Below are positions 57,262 to 64,000 of a stretch of 64,000 bases of DNA, one piece after another. Origin of the DNA: Neobacillus pocheonensis (GTDB lineage Bacteria; Bacillota; Bacilli; Bacillales; Cytobacillaceae); the NCBI GenBank assembly GCA_023702235.1, contig JAMQCR010000001.1, forward strand, positions 992,001 through 1,056,000, in the 5' to 3' direction. Under the pieces are notes generated by a model. The model ran no database searches. It saw nothing but the letters and a program-made list of their open reading frames with translations, and was not told the origin of the DNA. Each line of letters begins with the position of its first letter. The first letter of the stretch is position 1. The position numbers were made by a program, and so were the translations under genes.

Positions 57262-58922
57262 TGTTATCTTCTGTCCATTTTCGAAAGGATTTGTGGCAAA
57301 GGCCACAACAACTTGCTGTGGAGATGGCAAGGAAAGGGAAAAAAGTTGTTTTTTTAAACAATCGCTCTGTTCCGCTAAACGTAGGTTGGAATTTGGGAGA
57401 AAATGGTCTCCCGGCAAGCATATTTACAAAAACGCTGTTACAAGGAAAAGAGGATAATGGTGTAATTGTGGTCGATCGAATAGATTATATAAATGATCAA
57501 TTTGGAAATTCCTTATGGGTTAGAGACCAGTATATCAAAGAATTTATTCGTTTTTACAAAGGAGGAGACACAACAGTTCTTACATATTTACCGGAATTTT
57601 CAGAAGATCTGGAACCCTTAGCACATAATATCAGAATTTATTATGAGTGCGTTGATGAGAGGACAGGAGATCAAGATACAAAAAAAATAATTTTAAAAGA
57701 GAAAAAACTATTGGACATCGCGGATGGAGTGATTGTTACCTCGAATACATTGTATGTTCATAAGACAAAGAGTGGTAAGCCCTGTGCCCTAATTCCAAAT
57801 GGAGTGAATTATGAAGATTTTCTATTGCCTTGTGAAAAACCAGAACAATTAAAGGATATGGGTGGACCTATCATAGGGTATGCAGGTGCGATTGCAAAGT
57901 GGTTTGACCAAGAACTAATGGTAAAAGTTGCAAGAATGAACCCAGAAAAGCAATTTGTCTTAGTAGGTAAAATTTTTACTGACATTTCCATGCTGGAACT
58001 AGAGCCAAACATACACTTCTTAGGTACAATTGAATACACAAAAGTTCCTACATTCATGCAGCATTTTGACGTTGGAATCATTCCATTTAAAATAGATGAT
58101 TTGATTATTAATACCAACCCAATTAAATATTTTGAATATCTATCATCAGGAATACCGACTGTATCAACACCTCTTCCTGAATTGATTAAAGAACCAAATT
58201 GTGAACTAGCAGAGACTGCAGAAGAGTTTTCTTATTTAATCGAAAAGGTATTAAAAAACAAAGGTTTTAAAAGAGATTTAGACTACCTAAAAGATAAGAC
58301 TTGGAGTAAAAGAGCACATGAAATACTTGGGTTTATAAACCCCAAAACCCAATTGTCAAACTCAAGAGAACGAACGTTAAAAAATATTTTAGACAAATAT
58401 GAGGGGTATAAGGGTGGCATGCCTTTATTAGAAATACTAAAAATAGAAATATATCAAGAATTAGGAATGGTAGAAAATGCGAAAGAATTATTTATGAACC
58501 ACGAAAAAAAATTTAAAGACATTTGTCTACCTATACAATTGAAACTTTGTCTTCAATGGGAGGATTATGAAAGAATAGCTAATCTCTTAATAACAGAGAT
58601 GGGTAATGACCACGACGTTAAATTTTGGCGTGATAAAGGGACTGACTTTCTAAAAATGATTGCGTACCGAAAAATAGGAGAATTCGAGAAAGCCCTGAAT
58701 TTGGCAAATGTGTTGTTGGAAAAAGAAACAGCGGTAAATGAAGAAATTGGAAATATTAACTTTGAAATTGGGAATTACACATTGGCAGCAAGGCATTACG
58801 TCACTTCCTTTGCAAAAAAACAAATGATGAAGACCAAAGAGGGTACTGAAAATTTTTCTATAATTGCTTCAAACATGGGGAGAATGAAACTGTCTGAACA
58901 TCTAAAAAGTCTCTTTAGATGA
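57261..58922 (+). CDS. GT-B glycosyltransferase with helical-repeat tail
   Basis: A protein of about 553 residues from ATG 57261, which has no ribosome-binding site; the frame is open from 57165 and probably joins the methyltransferase. It begins LSSVHFRKDLWQRPQQLAVE, the 'WQRPQQ' start of TuaH-like glycosyltransferases, then IYYECVDERTG, GAIAKWFDQELMVKVAR, FLGTIEYTKVPTFMQHFDVG, IPFKIDDLIINTNPIKYFEY with LSSGIPTV (nucleotide-sugar site). The last 170 residues form TPR-like helices (IGEFEKALNLANVLLEKET). It would add a sugar to the same acceptor as the neighbouring GT2 (inference). Confidence 0.8.
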   Translation: MLSSVHFRKDLWQRPQQLAVEMARKGKKVVFLNNRSVPLNVGWNLGENGLPASIFTKTLLQGKEDNGVIVVDRIDYINDQFGNSLWVRDQYIKEFIRFYKGGDTTVLTYLPEFSEDLEPLAHNIRIYYECVDERTGDQDTKKIILKEKKLLDIADGVIVTSNTLYVHKTKSGKPCALIPNGVNYEDFLLPCEKPEQLKDMGGPIIGYAGAIAKWFDQELMVKVARMNPEKQFVLVGKIFTDISMLELEPNIHFLGTIEYTKVPTFMQHFDVGIIPFKIDDLIINTNPIKYFEYLSSGIPTVSTPLPELIKEPNCELAETAEEFSYLIEKVLKNKGFKRDLDYLKDKTWSKRAHEILGFINPKTQLSNSRERTLKNILDKYEGYKGGMPLLEILKIEIYQELGMVENAKELFMNHEKKFKDICLPIQLKLCLQWEDYERIANLLITEMGNDHDVKFWRDKGTDFLKMIAYRKIGEFEKALNLANVLLEKETAVNEEIGNINFEIGNYTLAARHYVTSFAKKQMMKTKEGTENFSIIASNMGRMKLSEHLKSLFR

Positions 58923-58984
58923 GAAAATATCGAAATAAAGATCTCTTGACACCACCAATGAAGGTTTCTTTTGTCCATATAAAA

Positions 58985-59024
58985 AAAACGAGACTAAATG
59001 AATTATGTCTCGTTTTTTTTATTA
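58985..59024. terminator. Bidirectional terminator between converging genes
   Basis: AAAACGAGAC and GTCTCGTTTT arms with A-run before and T-run after, so it can stop transcription from both sides. Confidence 0.85.
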
Positions 59025-59070
59025 TTTACTTATAAATTTATGCTGTCAAACTTCAATTAGATAAACTCAT

Positions 59071-60605
59071 TTACTCCACCCATTTTACTAGATTAGGTTG
59101 TTCATCAAGTATAGAAAAAATATGCTCCTTTGAACCATATTTAAATTCCGGGTCCAATTCCAGATAACGTTGTAATTTGGATTCTCTTCTTGATTGACTG
59201 GCCAACCATAATGTTTCATCCTAATAGGAGATAAATCATAGGGTTTTAACAAGATATTGTGTGGAAATCGTCCACAATGTTGAGCCGTTTCTCTCCATTG
59301 GTAAGGGAAATCCTTTTGATATCTGAGCAAAAAAGGACGAAAGGTTTTATGTGCACACCATAACTCATCATCACGATAATGGTCCATATCCCATAGATCA
59401 TACAAACGAAAACAATAAACATCATATTTATCTTGATTTATCAAGAACCGGAGGTTTGTTCTAAATTTTTCTTCAAACATTTCATCTGCATCCAAATTTA
59501 AAATCCAATCTGGATTTGTTTTAATTGTTTCCTCCCATTGCTGTTTCCTTAGTTCGATTTCATTTGCAAATTTTGAGGTATTATTTTTTACAAGATGAAC
59601 AGGAACCCCCTCAAGAATATCCAAACATATATCAACACTATTATCGGTGCTGCCATCATCAATAATAACCGCTTCATCGATATAATGTTTATGTTCCATT
59701 AATACATGTTCTAAAAAATGTTCTGCCTCATTTTTCACTACCATCGAAAGCGTTAATTTGTTATTGAAGCTTTTAAAGTACCTGATATACTGACTTCTTC
59801 CTCTTGGCGTTTCATTAAAATCAGGGATTCGACTTAGGTCCGATTCTCTATAGATATGAAAGGCAGGATAATGAGTATCAACATAAAGATTTAATCCTAA
59901 CGCTACTGTCCTTATACAAAAATGCCGATCCTCACCTGCGAAAGATACATTTTTAATTCTGCTAAAATTCACTCCCTTTTGGAGAGCATGTTTCGAAATT
60001 AATGTACATGCACCTAAACCGCCTACTTCATATACACCTGGTATCTTTAATTTGTTAAGGAATTCAGCCATTGTGTTGTAAATTTCATCAATTGATGTAT
60101 TCTCATTGTCCTTATAATAAAAATTGTATTCATCTTGTAACCAAACTTGAGGTAATTCCCTTCCATCACCACCAAAATCTGTCCAAAATATTTCAGAGAT
60201 GATATCCTTTTTTTCCCCAATCAAATGTTGAATCGTTTTAGGGTGAAGCAGAATATCCGAATCAATTAAAAATAAATAATCATAATCATTTTTTAATGCA
60301 AACTCAATTATTTGATTTTTAAATTCAGCAACTTTCCAAACTAGATTGCTATTCCAAATATGCGTACCCTTTTCATTACTCCTAAACGTATCATTATACC
60401 GAGATGAAATAAGAGTGACCCCTTCATTTTCTTTAGAAAATTTATTCAATAAATTGGTAGATTCAGCTTCAATATTATCATCAATAAAAAAATAATTGAT
60501 TTCTAATCCGTTTGAATCTATTTTTAATAAAGATGAAAGAAATTCTTTTAAAATATTCGGTTTACGATGGACCGGACTCCCGACCAAAACTCGATGTACT
60601 CCCAT
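59071..60605 (-). pseudogene. Two-domain glycosyltransferase, frameshift near end
   Basis: About 511 residues. The start is ATG 60605 (GVHRVLVGSPVHRKPNILKE), with a GGGGG stretch eight bases upstream; the open frame reaches further but overlaps the epimerase. Domain one (residues 1-240) is a GT-A type fold with FLIDSDILLHP. Domain two is GT2 with LSMVVKNEAEHFLEHVLMEH, IDDGSTDNS and LNLDADEMFEE. Near 59185 the frame slips; one base corrected it ends RYLELDPEFKYGSKEHIFSI and LVKWVE at 59071, better than the uncorrected tail. Probably builds the glycan of the repeat protein, from UDP-sugars supplied by the next gene's product. Confidence 0.78.
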
Positions 60606-60711
60606 TACACACACCCCCAGAACATTTTCCTTCTCCATCTTATTCAGCAATTTTTTTTCGGAAGTTTGTTCAAGAAGTATCTTAGGTACGAAATTCTTCA
60701 AATGGCAAATG

Positions 60712-61856
60712 TCAATTCTCTCTAAAGTCAACAGGTTTTTCAGGTTGAAGATTAAAATAATAAAGAATAGCGGCTGTGATTCTTTTGGAAGCAAGGCCAT
60801 CTCCGTATGGGTTGGATGCTTTCGCCATTTGTTCATAGGCCAGTTTATTTGTTAATAGCTCATCTGCAAGACGAATGATAGTTTGTTCATCTGTTCCCGC
60901 TAACTTTAATGTTCCCGCAGCTACCCCTTCAGGACGTTCTGTCGTGTCCCTTAAGACCAAAACCGGGACACCTAAGGAAGGTGCTTCCTCTTGGACTCCC
61001 CCACTGTCTGTTAAAATCATATAAGCCCTTGAAGCAAAATTGTGAAAGTCAATTACGTCTAATGGCTCAATTAAATGAATCCGATTATGATTTCCTAAAA
61101 CCTTGTTCGCAATCTCGCGGACTAGTGGGTTCAAATGAACCGGATATACGACCTTGATATCTTTATGCTTTTCAACAATCCTTTTAATTGCGGAAAACAT
61201 TTTTTCCATTGGCTTGCCGATATTTTCACGCCGATGTGCCGTCAAAAGGACTAAACGGCTTTGCCCAATTTTTTCTAATAATGGATGAGTGTAATTGGTT
61301 TTGACAGTTGTTTTTAATGCATCAATCACTGTATTCCCTGTAACAAAAATGGCTTTTTCTCCTTTTTCTCCATTAAAAGGTTTTGCTTGGATTGTTGAGT
61401 TGGAGCAAAGTGGAGATCCGCCAGCACCCCAGTAAGCTGTCTATTCATTTCTTCAGGGTATGGAGAATGTTTATTCCTTGTACGAAGTCCTGCCTCAACA
61501 TGACCAATAGGGATAGAATGATAAAAGGCAGACAGGCTAGCTGTAAAAGTAGTCGTTGTATCTCCATGAACTAGAACAATATCGGGCTTATCTTTTTGGA
61601 AAAGTTCATTTAACCCCTCTAAACACTGCATAGTGACCTCATTAAGGGACTGTCTGGCCTTCATAATATTTAAGTCATAATCCGGAACAATCCGAAAAAT
61701 ATTCAAAACCTGATCAAGCATTTCACGATGTTGGGCAGTTATTGTTACAATCGAACGTATTTGGTTATTTGTTTCTAATTCCTTTATAAGAGGAGCCATT
61801 TTAATTGCTTCAGGCTTAGTCCCAAGAACAGTCATTACCTTCAATTTATTTTTCAT
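60712..61856 (-). pseudogene. mnaA: UDP-GlcNAc 2-epimerase, one frameshift
   Basis: Two frames give a WecB/MnaA-type enzyme of about 381 residues. The first frame has [47 protein letters not shown] and GHVEAGLRT; the second has LLTAHRRENIG, YPVHLNPLVRE, LTDSGGVQEEAPSLGVPVLV and RDTTERPEG. They join near 61360 in A/T runs if one base is added. It converts UDP-GlcNAc to UDP-ManNAc in the cytosol. Placed beside glycosyltransferases, it may supply the glycan or teichoic-acid linkage unit. Confidence 0.88.
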
Positions 61857-61941
61857 AAAACCTCCAGGTTGAATTTTTATATTTTAAAAATATGCTCACA
61901 CCCAAGTTTTATGGCAATTTTCGGGTAAGAAAAGTATACAA

Positions 61942-61972
61942 AAAAGAGCAACCGTGCAGAAGGTTGCTCACA
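61942..61972 (-). terminator. Terminator on the minus strand
   Basis: GAGCAACC-ttctgcac-GGTTGCTC followed by TTTTTT when read on the minus strand; it ends the glucosaminidase transcript. Confidence 0.8.
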
Positions 61973-62019
61973 TAAGTGCGTTAATCCTATAGCGCAGGGA
62001 AAGCCCGTTCGTTGAATGA

Positions 62020-63088
62020 TTATTTATACTGAGGAATTTCTAACGTAAGCTTATAAGAGTCTAATGAAGTGTATAAATTATATATTTGGTTCACTTGTTT
62101 TGAAACCCAGCCAATATCAGTAGCATACTGATGGGATGCATAGCCGTTTGTCACAGCAGAACTTGGATTCCATCTCAATTTATAGAGAGTATCTTGACCG
62201 GGCATTAATATATCCATTCGCAATAAATTGAGCTCCAGAAATAATGGCTGCTTCAGTAGTGAACCAACCTGCATTATAAGCAAATTGGGCGCAGCTTTCA
62301 ACAACAGAACTATCAAAGGCACCAATACCATACATATTGTAAACAGTTTTTCCATTTATTTGAACGCCGTTAGCAAGCTCTGAGGTACCATTACCGTTCC
62401 TGGAAATTCGTGGAAAATTAAATAAATTTCTTAATTCCATATGTATTTTCGGATTTAATTAAAGCAGAAGCTAATCCACTTAGAATACCTTTTTCACTGA
62501 GGATTCTATTATTTACCTCATCTGGATTAAGAATAGTTGTTTCTAATAGCTTAAGAAATTGCAAGGAATCAACTATACTACTTAGATAATTATTGGAATC
62601 CAAATAATAGGATACATCTTCACCATGTATTATTATAAGCGAATTGGTAACAATCATTTCCATCTGTACCCTTAACTTTAGAGAGAATTTGAAGAGGAAC
62701 CTGGTTATTCACTTGCCCGATTACCCAATAATTCGTGCCGGCACCTCCTCTTACATTCTAACCGTCACCTTTTACTGTTCCACACGTTGGGCTAATTAGA
62801 GCAATGCATATTCCCTTATGTATGTATTGTATTTCTAATCCGTTTGTGGACTAGCTGCTATCTTAATATTTGTTATGTCACTTAACCTAATGTTACAGCT
62901 ATCATATAGTATGTCAGAGCTACTGCTTTATTGTTTGGATTTAACGGTTCTCGTCGATAAGTATTGAGCTGACATAACCAGTTTGTCTATTCGCTGTTAC
63001 TCTTGCCCAGCCATTTGCTTCAGAATACACCGTTACAATCGTTCCTCTACCAGCTTCGTTATGATGGAACCACTTGATCTGATCGCAT
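62020..63088 (-). pseudogene. SH3-glucosaminidase autolysin, multiply broken
   Basis: Read on the minus strand, the upstream part encodes an SH3-type repeat (GTIVTVYSEANGWARVTANR, QTGYVSS) and another (NYWVIGQVNNQVPLQILSKV). The rest encodes a beta-N-acetylglucosaminidase domain of the LytD type: GLASALIKSENTYGI, NGTSELANGVQINGKTVYNM, YGIGAFDSSVVESCAQFAYN, AGWFTTEAAIISGAQFIANG, WNPSSAVTNGYASHQYATDI. At least three frame changes and stops are present (near 62200, 62410 and 62640), so it is dead even if one or two lesions are errors. The family cleaves cell-wall glycan. Confidence 0.75.
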
Positions 63089-63118
63089 ATTTAACGCATG
63101 ATAAAATATATTACCGAA

Positions 63119-63879
63119 TATAATAAATGATGGTTCCACTGATAATAGCGAAGAAATTATCAAATCATACTCCGACCCACGAATTGTGTATTTTGTTCAA
63201 GAAAATATGGGAGTTTCAAATGCTCGAAATAAAGGGATAGAGATGTCAAGGGGCGAATTTATCGTTCTTCAAGATGCTGATGATATCTCTTTACCATCAA
63301 GGTTTCTTACATTGTTACAGAATTTTATATGCGATCGTATCGGCCTTCGTCCATTCCGACATTATGTTAATGGATACCAACAAAAAACCACTTAAATTAA
63401 TACTTAATAGGAATATTGATAAGAAATATGCTTTAAGATACTTTTTCAAAATAGGTTCGCCAATGGCAGGTGCTACTGTAATGTTCCGGCGCAAGGTTTT
63501 TGATGGTGGGTTAAGATATGATTGCAATCTAAAAATTGGTGAAGACAATCATTTACTATGTAAGGTTACGAATGTGTGGGATTCAGTACATGTCCCAGAA
63601 GTTTTATACCTTTACAGAAAACACAATACTAATTCTTCTAAAAAGATAGACTATAGTAACAACGACACTTCTCACTTAAGAATGTTATTAAATGAATATT
63701 CTTTGCCAGAACTTGTTCCAGAATTAGAATGGACGGCTGAGGAAAAATACTTTGATAACCTTTGCCGCGCCCATTCCATTATTTCCCTATATCTATATCG
63801 CAGGCTTGCGAGAAATGAAGCAGTAGAACAGTTGGAAATAGTGGCTGATCTTATTAATCACAAAAATACAAAACAATGA
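63119..63879 (+). pseudogene. GT2 glycosyltransferase, N-terminus missing, frameshifted
   Basis: The frame opens inside the domain with NDGSTDNSEEIIKSYSDPRI (the GT2 'DGSTD' nucleotide site without its first strand), NMGVSNARNKGIEMSRGEFI and VLQDADDIS (DxD). After a slip near 63330 it continues AFVHSDIMLMDTNKKPLKLI, GSPMAGATVMFRRKVFDGGL and GEDNHLLCKVTNVWDSVHV. The missing start abuts the broken SH3 domain, so a deletion or recombination joined the two. It may continue to the window edge. Confidence 0.75.
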
Positions 63880-64000
63880 CACAATTATATTTGCAAATGC
63901 AATAAAGAAAATGATGATCCACCTTTATAACGAGGCAATCCAATTGTTGGAGGAATGCACGATTCGTGATCACATTATTGAGAACTATTCAGGTGAGTGC
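63880..64000 (+). other. Partial frame at right window edge
   Basis: A frame with IKKMMIHLYNEAIQLLEECT and RDHIIENYSGEC stays open to the end of the window. It could be the continuation of the broken GT2 after another slip, or a new gene. Cannot be decided here. Confidence 0.3.

Overview
This window is low-GC DNA from a spore-forming Bacillaceae. The evidence is a GerA-type germinant receptor operon, CotB-, CotY/Z- and YheC/D-like coat proteins, YjcZ-type small spore proteins, a SinR-like regulator, and a block that matches the Bacillus ypm-msr and yod-kamA-yokU neighbourhoods. I cannot name the species. No rRNA or tRNA gene was recognised.

Layout. 1-3.4 kb: prophage debris (integrase, terminase and portal fragments). 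3.6-5.4 kb: a frameshifted sinR-like gene, a small LPxT-like surface protein and a DUF2535-like protein. 5.5-13.8 kb: degV, a three-gene germination receptor operon, a Sco-type copper protein, a YpmS-like protein, a DUF4397 protein, msrA and msrB. 13.8-23.6 kb: a lysine/beta-lysine module with two class III aminotransferases, a two-subunit 3-oxoacid CoA-transferase, a deacetylase, beta-lysine acetyltransferase, a sigma-54 activator with a textbook -24/-12 promoter beside it, lysine 2,3-aminomutase and YokU. 23.6-28 kb: an LTA-synthase-type enzyme, a membrane GT2 and yozE. 28-38 kb: accessory DNA that looks like an integrated plasmid or element (two serine recombinases, DUF3967 and replication-like proteins, a CotB-like gene). 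38-40.6 kb: an IS with inverted ends and an 8-bp A-tract duplication, then a broken IS1595-type transposase. 40.7-46.3 kb: a minus-strand operon of two paralogous ATP-grasp enzymes, a YheC/D-type ATP-grasp, a MurF-like ligase and a CotY/Z-like protein. 48-49 kb: small Gly-rich or charged spore peptides. 49.2-50.8 kb: recombinase and reverse-transcriptase debris. 51.5-64 kb: a second CotB-like gene, a large 21-residue-repeat protein, then glycosyltransferases, a methyltransferase and UDP-GlcNAc 2-epimerase, ending in broken glucosaminidase and GT2 genes.

How it works together. The 14-23 kb genes could take lysine through beta-lysine and N-acetyl-beta-lysine to a 3-oxo acid, then a CoA ester, then 4-aminobutyrate (inference). 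The 51-62 kb genes look like a repeat-rich spore-surface protein with its own glycosylation set (inference). The 41-46 kb operon looks like a dedicated peptide or amide ligase pathway linked to the spore coat (inference), and is the best candidate for an undescribed system.

Caution. More than a dozen genes carry a single-base frameshift, mostly in homopolymer runs and mostly cured by adding one base. This includes genes expected to be intact (germination receptor, Sco, YodQ, YozE, epimerase). Sequencing or assembly error is as likely as real decay, so many 'pseudogene' calls below may be artefacts.
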